In this document: one piece after another, positions 8,744 to 17,626 of the stretch
Position numbering within the stretch: position 1 is the stretch's first letter
Layout: each line of letters starts with the position of its first letter
Assembly (NCBI RefSeq): GCF_027111315.2
Contig: NZ_CP114289.2
Span: 4,278,001 to 4,342,000, forward strand
Origin: Flavobacterium limnophilum
GTDB taxonomy: Bacteria; Bacteroidota; Bacteroidia; Flavobacteriales; Flavobacteriaceae
Reading direction: 5' to 3'
DNA: 64,000 bases
Notes under the pieces: generated by a model
Told to the model about the DNA's origin: nothing
What the model saw: only the letters and a program-made list of their open reading frames with translations
Databases searched by the model: none
Program-made: the position numbers and the translations under genes

Positions 8744-11476
8744 ATGAAATATTTAAGCTTACTTTTTTTAGGATTATGTGCCACTTTTGCATCAGCGCAA
8801 AACATTACCATCGTTCGCGATGCGAAAGCACCAAGAGCGCAATATGGTGCCGAAAAACTATCAGAAACTGCAATTGCCAAAGGATTCAAAATAACTTTTG
8901 CAGACAAAACTCCCAAAAAATCAAAAGACAAAGTAATTGTCATTGGCGAGAAAGGAACCGATTTTTGGAAACAAAATGCCAGAACCGCTAAAATCGACGA
9001 CAGCCAATTAACCAAAAAAGAAGGCTTTCAAATCCGCACGCAAAAAAACACCATTTACGTTGAAGGAACCGATGCCACCGGAGCTTTGTATGGAGCTTTG
9101 GAATTGGCAGACCGAATCAAAACTTCAGGTATAATTCCATCGGAAATCAATATCGAAGACAGTCCTGAAATGGTCTTGAGAGGATCTTGTATCGGAGTAC
9201 AAAAACCGGTGTATCTTCCGGGGCGGGATGTTTACGAATATCCATACACACCCGAATCGTTCCCTTGGTTTTACGACAAAAAACTATGGACAAAGTACCT
9301 CGATATGATGGTCGAAAACCGAATGAACTCTTTGTATTTATGGAACGGACACCCATTTGCATCCTTGGTAAAACTGAAAGATTATCCCTTTGCCTTGGAA
9401 GTAAGCGAGGAAGATTTCAAAAAGAACGAAGAAATTTATAACTACCTTACAGTAGAAGCCAACAAAAGAGGAATCTGGGTGATTCAGATGTTTTATAACA
9501 TCATCGTTTCCAAACCATTTGCGGAGCATTACAACATCAAAACCCAAGATCGTTCCCGCCCGATTACACCAGAAATCGCTGATTATACCAAAAAATCTAT
9601 CACTGCTTTTATCGAAAAATATCCAAACGTGGGATTGTTGGTTTGCCTTGGCGAAGCCATCAACACGATTGAAGATGACGTAGAATGGTTCAATAAGACC
9701 ATTATTCCGGGGGTTCAAGACGGAATGAAAGCTTTAGGCAAAACCGAAGAACCACCAATTATCGTTCGCGCTCACGATACCGATGCACCTTTGGTAATGG
9801 AAAAAGCACTTCCGTTGTATAAAAATTTATACACGATGCACAAGTACAATGGCGAGTCCTTGACGACTTACACGCCACGCGGACCTTGGGGAGAAATTCA
9901 CAAAAAGTTGAGTTCGTTGAATTCGGTTCATATTTCAAACGTTCATATTTTGGCGAATCTGGAGCCTTTCCGTTACGGTTCTCCGGATTTTATCCAAAAA
10001 ACGGTTCAGGCAATGCACAGTGCTCACGGCGCCAATGCGCTACATTTATATCCACAGGCATCCTATTGGGATTGGCCTTACACGGCCGATAAAACCAAAA
10101 CGGGCGAACGATTGCTCGAAATGGATCGCGACTGGATTTGGTACAAAGCTTGGGCAAGATACGCTTGGAACAGCAAAAGAGACCGAAACGAAGAAATTAA
10201 ATATTGGGATAAAGATTTGGCAACCAAATACGGAACCGATATAGAAGGCGCCAATAATATCCAAAAAGCATACGATGAGTCGGGAGAAATCGCCCCAAAA
10301 ACATTAAGACGTTTCGGAATCACCGAAGGAAATCGTCAAACCTTATTATTGGGAATGTTCGAAAGTCAATTGGTAAATCCTGCAAAATGGAGAGTTTACC
10401 CTGGATTCCACGAATCTTGTGGACCAGTAGGAGAATTGCTTTTGGAATACGCCAAAAAAGAGTGGAACAAAGAACCGCACGTGGGCGAATTGCCAACGCA
10501 AATCATAGCCGAAATCACCCAACACGGAAAATTAGCCGTTGAAGCCATCGACAAAGCCGAGTCAAAAGTGACCAAAGACAAGGAAGAATTTCTCCGCCTC
10601 AAAAACGATATGCACGCTTACAAAGCCTTCGCCGATTTCTTTTCGGAGAAAGTGAAAGCCGCAATTTTGGTCTTGCGTTACAGTTATTCCAACGAAATTT
10701 CAGATTTGGACAAAGCCTTGCCGCATTTGGAAAAAAGTATAGAACATTATGAAACTTTGGTCAAGTTGACGAAAGACCATTATTTGTATGCCAACAGTAT
10801 GCAGACAGCACAACGCCGAATCCCGATTGGTGGAGACGATGGAAACAACAAAACTTGGGCCGAATTATTGCCACATTACGAACGTGAATTGGCTAATTTT
10901 AAACGAAATTTAGAACTTTTAAAATCATCAAAAGATGGTAAAATTGTAACTAAAGAAGGTAAACCGTGGCAAACTGCCGAAGTAACTTTGTTGTCAGAAT
11001 CAAAAGGAACTTACGCCGTCAAAAACGGAACAAAAGTGTACGGAACAGATATTTCTGAATTGACAAAAGTAGCTCCTGAATTGCAAAATCTAAAAGGAAT
11101 TACCTTCGACGAGACAGCACAAAACGAAAAGGGAACACAGCTGAAATTCAAAAATACCAAAGCCGTAAAACTGGTGGTAGGTTATTTCAATTCCGACCAA
11201 AAGAGATTTTTATTTCCGCCAAGTTTGGAAACCGATGCTGCCGGAAACGCCCACGGTCAGGCAGAAGTGATACTGGCAAGCGCAATGAATTTGAAGGAAT
11301 TGCCAAGAATAAACATTCACACCTACACCTTCCAACCGGGCGAAAACAAACTGGATTTAGGCAAAGGAAGAGTCTTGATTTTAGGTTTTATTGATGCGAA
11401 CCAAACCATCACGACCCGTGATGTAGGTTATATCGACGAAGGCGAAAAAGGAGCAGTGGATTGGTTGTTCTATTAA
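8744..11476 (+). CDS. Large GH67/GH115-like glycosidase (possible uronidase)
   Basis: A 910-residue secreted protein. The start at 8744 gives a clean signal peptide (MKYLSLLFLGLCATFASAQ); an ATG 22 codons earlier would translate intergenic repeat DNA. The N-terminal part has the GTDATGALYGALELADRI signature of the small alpha/beta domain that precedes the barrel in GH67, GH115 and GH20 enzymes. A TIM barrel follows with VENRMNSLYLWNGHPF and HANALHLYPQ-type motifs, then a helical region and beta domains. Related Bacteroidota proteins are annotated as alpha-glucuronidase-like or alpha-D-galacturonidase, which would fit a pectin locus. Catalytic residues not assigned; the specificity is inferred. 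Confidence 0.65.
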   Translation: MKYLSLLFLGLCATFASAQNITIVRDAKAPRAQYGAEKLSETAIAKGFKITFADKTPKKSKDKVIVIGEKGTDFWKQNARTAKIDDSQLTKKEGFQIRTQKNTIYVEGTDATGALYGALELADRIKTSGIIPSEINIEDSPEMVLRGSCIGVQKPVYLPGRDVYEYPYTPESFPWFYDKKLWTKYLDMMVENRMNSLYLWNGHPFASLVKLKDYPFALEVSEEDFKKNEEIYNYLTVEANKRGIWVIQMFYNIIVSKPFAEHYNIKTQDRSRPITPEIADYTKKSITAFIEKYPNVGLLVCLGEAINTIEDDVEWFNKTIIPGVQDGMKALGKTEEPPIIVRAHDTDAPLVMEKALPLYKNLYTMHKYNGESLTTYTPRGPWGEIHKKLSSLNSVHISNVHILANLEPFRYGSPDFIQKTVQAMHSAHGANALHLYPQASYWDWPYTADKTKTGERLLEMDRDWIWYKAWARYAWNSKRDRNEEIKYWDKDLATKYGTDIEGANNIQKAYDESGEIAPKTLRRFGITEGNRQTLLLGMFESQLVNPAKWRVYPGFHESCGPVGELLLEYAKKEWNKEPHVGELPTQIIAEITQHGKLAVEAIDKAESKVTKDKEEFLRLKNDMHAYKAFADFFSEKVKAAILVLRYSYSNEISDLDKALPHLEKSIEHYETLVKLTKDHYLYANSMQTAQRRIPIGGDDGNNKTWAELLPHYERELANFKRNLELLKSSKDGKIVTKEGKPWQTAEVTLLSESKGTYAVKNGTKVYGTDISELTKVAPELQNLKGITFDETAQNEKGTQLKFKNTKAVKLVVGYFNSDQKRFLFPPSLETDAAGNAHGQAEVILASAMNLKELPRINIHTYTFQPGENKLDLGKGRVLILGFIDANQTITTRDVGYIDEGEKGAVDWLFY

Positions 11477-11495
11477 TACGAGAATAGTTTTTCAG

Positions 11496-11524
11496 CCCTT
11501 TCAGAGTTTTAAACTCTGAAAGGG
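11496..11524. repeat. 29-bp near-perfect palindrome
   Basis: CCCTTTCAGAGTTT (11496-11509) and its exact complement (11511-11524) are separated by one base. In RNA it gives a stable hairpin between the glycosidase stop and the GH2 gene, but no T-run follows, so it is more likely a dispersed palindromic repeat or RNA-processing site than a classical terminator. Confidence 0.7.
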
Positions 11525-11539
11525 TTAAATACATAAAAA

Positions 11540-14500
11540 ATGAAGAAATTAATTTACATACTATTTTTTATAACTGCTTTTTCGTGGTCGCAAACCCAAG
11601 AAAAAGGAACGTCTTTTCGTAAAGAAGTTTCGCTGAACTCCTCTTGGGAAACCATTGTTTTGGATCAGCTTCCGGTACAGGAAGAAACCTTTGTGCAAAA
11701 TCCAAAAGTAGATGCACAATGGCAAAAAGTAAACGTGCCCCACAATTGGGATCAGTATTACGGATTCAGAAGAACCAAACACGGAAATCTGCACGGCACC
11801 GCCTGGTATCACAAAACGTTACAGTTAGATAAAAAAGACATTTCCAAAAGACTTTTCCTTTATTTCGAAGGCGTAAGTTCTTATGCCACGGTTTGGGTAA
11901 ACGGCAAAAAAGTCGGCGAACACAAAGGCGGAAGAACCACTTTTACAGTCGATATTACCAACGCTGTTTCTTTCGGAAAGACAAATGATATCATTGTCAA
12001 AGCCTCGCATCCATCCTTTATTGCCGATTTGCCTTGGGTTTGTGGCGGTTGCTCTGGCGAATGGGGATTTTCAGAAGGTTCACAGCCAATGGGAATTTTT
12101 AGACCTGTAACTTTGGTTGTTACCGATGAAGTTCGCATAGAACCTTTTGGCGTTCACATTTGGAATGACAAAGCAACTTCCAAAGAAAAAGCAATCCTGA
12201 ACATTACTACCGAAATCAAAAACTACGGAAATTCAAACCGAAACCTAACCATTGAAAACACCCTTTTGGATAAAAACGGAAACAAAGTAGTTAGTGTAAA
12301 TAGTGATGTCAAAAACAATTCAGGAGAAACAAAACAAATAGCACAAACACTTCCCGAAATTGCAAATCCAAAATTATGGTCGCCAGCCAATCCGTATTTA
12401 TATCAATTGGTTACCACAATTTCGGAAAATGGAAAGAAAATTGACGAATTAAAAACTCCGTACGGAATTCGTTGGGTAAGCTGGCCGGTAAGCCGTGACG
12501 GAAAAGACAATCGTTTTTACATCAACGATGAGCCTTTGTTTGTCAATGGAACCTGTGAGTACGAACATTTAATCGGAAACAGCCATTCATTTTCAGACGA
12601 GCAAATCCATTCCAGAATAGAACAGATAAAAGCAGGAGGTTTCAATGCTTTTCGTGAAGCACATCAGCCTCACAATTTGAAATATCAGGAAGAACTGGAC
12701 GAAAATGGAATCCTGTTCTGGAGTCAGTTTTCGGCACACATTTGGTACGACACGCCTGAATTCAAGGAAAATTTCAAAATCCTATTGCGCGAATGGATTA
12801 AAGAACGCCGTAATAATGCGTCAGTCGTAATGTGGGGATTGCAAAATGAAAGCACGATTCCAAAGGAATTTGCCGAAGAATGTACCAAAATCATTCGCGA
12901 AATGGATCCAATGTCGGCTTCGCAACGCATCGTAACCACTTGCAACGGTGGCGAAGGAACCGATTGGAATGTCGTACAAAACTGGTCTGGAACCTATGGT
13001 GGCGATCCATTCAATTACGATGTCGAAATGAGCAAGCAATTGTTAAACGGAGAATACGGCGCCTGGCGTTCACACGATCTCCACACCGAAGGCGAATTCG
13101 ACCAAAAAGGAACTTTGAGCGAAAATCGTTTCTCCCAATTAATGGAAATAAAAATCCGCGAAGCCGAATCAGTAAAAAATAAAATTGCTGGACAATTCAA
13201 TTGGATTTTTGCTTCTCACGAAAATCCGGGACGTACTCAAAACGGCGAAGGATTCAGGGATATTGACAAGGTCGGGCCCGTAAATTACAAAGGACTTTTC
13301 AGTATTTGGGGAGAACCTCTGGATGCGTATTATATGTACCGCGCCAATTATGTTTCGAACAAAACCAATCCAATGGTGTATATCGTTTCGCACACTTGGC
13401 CAAGCCGTTGGGATTCTGTTGGGATCAAAAACGGAATCGATGTCTATTCGAATTGTGATGAAGTCGAATTGTTCAATGATATCGATAAAACATCACTCGG
13501 AAAATTAAAAAATCCAGGCTTGGGACAGCATTTTCAATGGAATAATGTCGATATTCAGTACAATGTTTTGTATGCTGTTGGTTATGTAAATGGAAAAGCG
13601 GTTGCCAAAGATTATATCGTATTAAACAGTTTGCCAAAAGCACCTAATTTAAACGAATTAGAAACCAAAAAGGAAACCCTTTTACAGCCTCAAAAAAACT
13701 ACAATTACATTTACAGAGTCAACAGTGGCGGAAGCGAAATCACGGATTCATTAGGAAATACTTGGCAGGCAGATGTTCACAAAAGCGGAGACAACACTTG
13801 GGGATCTTTGTCGTGGACGGATAATTTCAAACAATTGCCTGATTTTTATGCGAGCCAAAGAAGCACTTTCGACCCAATTTCGGGAACAAAAGACTGGAAA
13901 TTATTTCAGAGTTTTAGATATGGAATTGACAAATTGCGTTACGAATTCCCTGCTCCCGATGGAGAATATTTGGTAGAATTGTATTTCATAGAACCTTGGT
14001 ACGGAACAGGCGGCGGACTGGATTGCAAAGGCTGGCGTTTGTTTGATGTAGCCATTAATGAGAATGTGGTGCTGAAAGATTTGGATATCTGGAGTGAAGT
14101 CGGACACGATTCGGCGCTAAAGAAAACTTTCGTTGTAAAAAGCGTAAACGGAAAAATCGTTATTTCGTTCCCGAATGTAAAAGCAAGTCAGGCGATTATT
14201 TCAGCAATTGCCATTGCAGCCAAAGATAAATTTCTGAAAGGAGCTTCGGCTTCGCCAAGAAATATTCAGAATGTAGAAAGTAATTCCGAAACTAAAATTG
14301 GTTCTTGGCTGGATATCAATTCAAAACAATATTCCAATTCGGATGAGGTTTTTACTAAATTACCTTCGGAAGTTTTTGGAGCTGATTATTTAATATTTTC
14401 AAATCGCTCTAAAGTTTCTGGTTCATTCACAACCAAAGAAGACTCAGAAATTTATTTATTTAGCCAATCAAAAGATTCTATTTCTGGTTATAAAAAATTG

Positions 14501-15040
14501 GCAGAAACGGCCAAGAATTCTAATAAAGTTGAGTTTTCGGTTTTTCATAAAAAAGTAAAAAAAGGAGAGAAAGTACTTTTTGAAAATTCAGAAAATCAAA
14601 GTACAATCGCAGTCGTTCCAACCTACGATATGGGCGAAAAAGACGATTCAAGACCCGTTGTACTTTTGGAAGCAGAAACCGCCAAAACCACCGGAAACGG
14701 AATCGAGAAAGGCAATTTCAAAAAAGCAGATTACATCGAATTTACACAAAAAACAAAAAACAGCATCCAGTTTGAAGTGAAACCCGGAGTTGCAGGAATT
14801 TACCTGATGCGTTTCCGATTTATGAACAGAAACGAAATGCCTGTAAAAGTCAAGTTCAAAATGGAAGATGCCTACGGGATTTTGATGCGAAATGATGAGA
14901 TTGAATTTTCCACTGCATCAGAAAAATGGAAGATATTAAATACCACATCAGGCGGTTATATCAATGCAGGAACCTATAAAATCACGATAGAATCAGAAGA
15001 TATGAAAGGCTTGCTTTTGGATTCTTTTGAGTTTCAGTAG
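11540..15040 (+). CDS. GH2-family glycosidase with malectin-like domain
   Basis: A 1166-residue secreted protein with signal peptide MKKLIYILFFITAFSWSQ. GH2 sugar-binding jelly roll (about 30-200, with VNGKKVGEHKGGRTTF), Ig-like domain, then TIM barrel with FREAHQPHN and VVMWGLQNES, in which Glu437 is the likely acid/base. A malectin-like segment follows (about 730-890: EITDSLGNTWQADV, EPWYGTGGG), and a C-terminal beta-sandwich with LEAETAKTTGNG typical of carbohydrate-binding modules. I could not place the second catalytic Glu with certainty; SHENPG is a candidate. Family members hydrolyse beta-galactosides, beta-glucuronides or related bonds. It is the longest gene in the locus. Confidence 0.85.
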   Translation: MKKLIYILFFITAFSWSQTQEKGTSFRKEVSLNSSWETIVLDQLPVQEETFVQNPKVDAQWQKVNVPHNWDQYYGFRRTKHGNLHGTAWYHKTLQLDKKDISKRLFLYFEGVSSYATVWVNGKKVGEHKGGRTTFTVDITNAVSFGKTNDIIVKASHPSFIADLPWVCGGCSGEWGFSEGSQPMGIFRPVTLVVTDEVRIEPFGVHIWNDKATSKEKAILNITTEIKNYGNSNRNLTIENTLLDKNGNKVVSVNSDVKNNSGETKQIAQTLPEIANPKLWSPANPYLYQLVTTISENGKKIDELKTPYGIRWVSWPVSRDGKDNRFYINDEPLFVNGTCEYEHLIGNSHSFSDEQIHSRIEQIKAGGFNAFREAHQPHNLKYQEELDENGILFWSQFSAHIWYDTPEFKENFKILLREWIKERRNNASVVMWGLQNESTIPKEFAEECTKIIREMDPMSASQRIVTTCNGGEGTDWNVVQNWSGTYGGDPFNYDVEMSKQLLNGEYGAWRSHDLHTEGEFDQKGTLSENRFSQLMEIKIREAESVKNKIAGQFNWIFASHENPGRTQNGEGFRDIDKVGPVNYKGLFSIWGEPLDAYYMYRANYVSNKTNPMVYIVSHTWPSRWDSVGIKNGIDVYSNCDEVELFNDIDKTSLGKLKNPGLGQHFQWNNVDIQYNVLYAVGYVNGKAVAKDYIVLNSLPKAPNLNELETKKETLLQPQKNYNYIYRVNSGGSEITDSLGNTWQADVHKSGDNTWGSLSWTDNFKQLPDFYASQRSTFDPISGTKDWKLFQSFRYGIDKLRYEFPAPDGEYLVELYFIEPWYGTGGGLDCKGWRLFDVAINENVVLKDLDIWSEVGHDSALKKTFVVKSVNGKIVISFPNVKASQAIISAIAIAAKDKFLKGASASPRNIQNVESNSETKIGSWLDINSKQYSNSDEVFTKLPSEVFGADYLIFSNRSKVSGSFTTKEDSEIYLFSQSKDSISGYKKLAETAKNSNKVEFSVFHKKVKKGEKVLFENSENQSTIAVVPTYDMGEKDDSRPVVLLEAETAKTTGNGIEKGNFKKADYIEFTQKTKNSIQFEVKPGVAGIYLMRFRFMNRNEMPVKVKFKMEDAYGILMRNDEIEFSTASEKWKILNTTSGGYINAGTYKITIESEDMKGLLLDSFEFQ

Positions 15041-15117
15041 AGAGAAAATAGAGGAAAGAGTAAAGAAGAAAGATTTCAAAAACTTATATGCCTTACATGG
15101 TTTTAAAAATATTTACA

Positions 15118-17553
15118 ATGGTAAAAAAACATAAAAACGTTTTACAAAAAATAGCAATTGTATTGGTATTACTGCTTCTTGTTGCCTGTGCTTCAAAAAG
15201 TAAAAATGCCCGAATCGTTGAAGACTTCAATCAAAACTGGAACTTCAAATTAGGCGATCACCCAACGGCAATCGAATCTAATTTCAATACTGCCGATTGG
15301 AGAACTTTGCAATTGCCGCACGACTGGAGTATTGAAGGTGCATTTAATAAAGACAATCCAACCAAACAAGCACAGGCATTTTTGCCAGCAGGAATAGGGT
15401 GGTACCGCAAAACATTCACGCTTCCCGAAGATTGGAAGAGCAAAACCGTGTCGATAGAGTTTGATGGTGTTTTCAAAAACAGTGAAGTATTTATCAATGG
15501 ACATTTGTTGGGAATACGCCCGAACGGATACATTTCGTTTACTTATGAATTGTCGCAATATTTGCATTTTGGAAAAGAAAACATCATTGCCGTAAAAGTG
15601 GATAACGATGCACAGCCTAATTCAAGATGGTACACCGGTTCTGGAATTTACAGAAATGTACGATTGGTGGCTAGCGAAAAACTGCACGTGGCACAATGGG
15701 GAACTTATGTGACAACGCCGGAAGTTTCGGAAGAAAAAGCAACTGTTAAGTTGGAAGTTACTGTAAAAAATGGGAATGCGGCTGCCAAAGAATTTAAACT
15801 AGTAAATACTATTTTGGATGCCAATAACGTTGAGGTTGCGACAATGAGTTCGTTAGAAAAAATTGCTGCTAATTCTGAAAAAATCTCGGTACATAATTTG
15901 GTTGTAACTGACCCAAAATTGTGGGATACCGAAAATCCGAATTTGTATAAAATTGTCACAACAATCTATGAAAATTCAAAAGCAGCCGATAATTACGAAA
16001 CGCCATTAGGATTCCGATTCTTCAATTTCGATGCCGAAAAAGGATTTTCATTAAATGGAAAACCAACCAAAATATTAGGTGTTTGCCTGCATCACGACAA
16101 CGGCGCTTTGGGAGCTGTAGAGAACATTCACGCTGTCAAAAGAAAATTGAAAATTATGAAAGAAATGGGGGCTAATGCTATTCGAATGGCACATAATCCG
16201 CATTCTTTGGAGATGATGCAGTTGTGCGATGAAATGGGATTTATTGTGCAAGATGAAGCTTTTGACGTTTGGAAAAAGAAAAAAGTGACCAACGATTACC
16301 ATAAAGATTGGGATGCGTGGCACAAAAAAGATTTGGAAGATTTTATCAAAAGAGACCGCAACCATCCGTCGGTGATGATGTGGAGTATTGGTAACGAAAT
16401 CCGTGAACAATTTGACAGTACGGGAATTGCCATTACCAGAGAATTGGCTCAAATTGTAAAATCTTTAGACAAAACTAGACCTGTAACTTCGGCTTTGACG
16501 GAAAATGTTATCGAGAAAAATTTCATTTATCAGTCGGGAGCTTTGGATTTGTTAGGGTTCAATTACAAACACGAAGATTACAAAGAGTTTCCTGTTCGTT
16601 TCAAAGGGCAAAAAATAATCGCTTCCGAAAGTGTTTCGGCTTTGGAAACCCGAGGTCATTATGATTTTCCTGCGGATGGGATTAAAATGTGGCCGCCAAA
16701 ACACGGCGCACCATTCGACGGAAACAAAGATTGGACGGTTTCGGCTTTTGACAATGTCGCTTCTTATTGGGGAACAACGCACGAAGCCAATTGGAAAACC
16801 ATCAAAAAACAGGATTTTATGGCGGGAACTTTCATCTGGACTGGTTTCGATTATTTGGGTGAACCAGATCCGTATCCGTATCCCGCAAGAAGTTCTTATT
16901 TCGGAATCGTTGATTTGGCGGGCTTTCCCAAGGATGTGTATTATATGTACCAAAGCGAATGGACGACAAAACCCGTTTTGCATCTTTTTCCGCACTGGAA
17001 CTGGCAAAAAGATCAGGAAGTCGACGTTTGGGCATATTACAACAATGCCGATGAAGTAGAATTGTTCCTCAACGGAAAATCATTGGGTAAAAAAGCTAAA
17101 CAAAATGACGATTTGCATATTTCCTGGCGCGTAAAATTCGAACCCGGAACTTTGAAAGCGATTTCTAGAAAGGACGGAAAAGTAGTTTTAGAAAAAGAAA
17201 TTCACACAGCTGGAGAAGCTTCCAAAATTGATTTAAATGCTGATAAAACTTCCATTAAAAATGACACTTATGATTTGGTTTACGTAACCGTTTCTATTAT
17301 TGATAAAGACGGGAATTTATCGCCAAACGCCAATGATTTAATTAACTTTGAAGTAACTGGTGGCGGAAAATTATTAGGAGTTGATAATGGTTATCAAGCC
17401 AATTTAGATTCTTTTAAAGCGTCTTCATATAAAGTCTATAATGGCAAATGCATCGCCATCATTCAATCGAATGGGAAGAAGGAAAACATTAAGTTAAAAG
17501 CTTTGACAGGGAATGGAATTTTGGACTCTATTATCGAAATAGAAGTTAAATAA
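15118..17553 (+). CDS. GH2-family beta-galactosidase-like lipoprotein
   Basis: An 811-residue lipoprotein. The ATG at 15118 gives a lysine-rich n-region and lipobox (VLLLLVACAS); ATGs at 15088 and 15097 are possible but add untypical residues. Domain order: jelly roll (VFINGHLLGIRPNGY), Ig-like domain, TIM barrel, DUF4982-like and Ig-like C-terminal domains. The acid/base is Glu427 in MMWSIGNEIRE and the nucleophile is probably Glu504 in IIASESVSA. IWTGFDYLGEPDPYP is also a family hallmark. It removes beta-linked galactose or a similar sugar. Last plus-strand gene of the glycan locus, 77 bases after the preceding GH2 gene. Confidence 0.9.
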   Translation: MVKKHKNVLQKIAIVLVLLLLVACASKSKNARIVEDFNQNWNFKLGDHPTAIESNFNTADWRTLQLPHDWSIEGAFNKDNPTKQAQAFLPAGIGWYRKTFTLPEDWKSKTVSIEFDGVFKNSEVFINGHLLGIRPNGYISFTYELSQYLHFGKENIIAVKVDNDAQPNSRWYTGSGIYRNVRLVASEKLHVAQWGTYVTTPEVSEEKATVKLEVTVKNGNAAAKEFKLVNTILDANNVEVATMSSLEKIAANSEKISVHNLVVTDPKLWDTENPNLYKIVTTIYENSKAADNYETPLGFRFFNFDAEKGFSLNGKPTKILGVCLHHDNGALGAVENIHAVKRKLKIMKEMGANAIRMAHNPHSLEMMQLCDEMGFIVQDEAFDVWKKKKVTNDYHKDWDAWHKKDLEDFIKRDRNHPSVMMWSIGNEIREQFDSTGIAITRELAQIVKSLDKTRPVTSALTENVIEKNFIYQSGALDLLGFNYKHEDYKEFPVRFKGQKIIASESVSALETRGHYDFPADGIKMWPPKHGAPFDGNKDWTVSAFDNVASYWGTTHEANWKTIKKQDFMAGTFIWTGFDYLGEPDPYPYPARSSYFGIVDLAGFPKDVYYMYQSEWTTKPVLHLFPHWNWQKDQEVDVWAYYNNADEVELFLNGKSLGKKAKQNDDLHISWRVKFEPGTLKAISRKDGKVVLEKEIHTAGEASKIDLNADKTSIKNDTYDLVYVTVSIIDKDGNLSPNANDLINFEVTGGGKLLGVDNGYQANLDSFKASSYKVYNGKCIAIIQSNGKKENIKLKALTGNGILDSIIEIEVK

Positions 17554-17575
17554 ACAGAACTTTTTTTACAAGAGA

Positions 17576-17608
17576 AACCCCACTTAAATTGCTTTAAGCG
17601 GGGTTCTT
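17576..17608. terminator. Bidirectional terminator between GH2 and pectate lyase genes
   Basis: The segment ACCCCACTTAAA..TTTAAGCGGGGT forms an 11-bp stem with one mismatch; it lies between two convergent stop codons and is followed by a T-rich stretch on the plus strand. Confidence 0.75.
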
Positions 17609-17626
17609 TATTTTGGACTTATTGCT

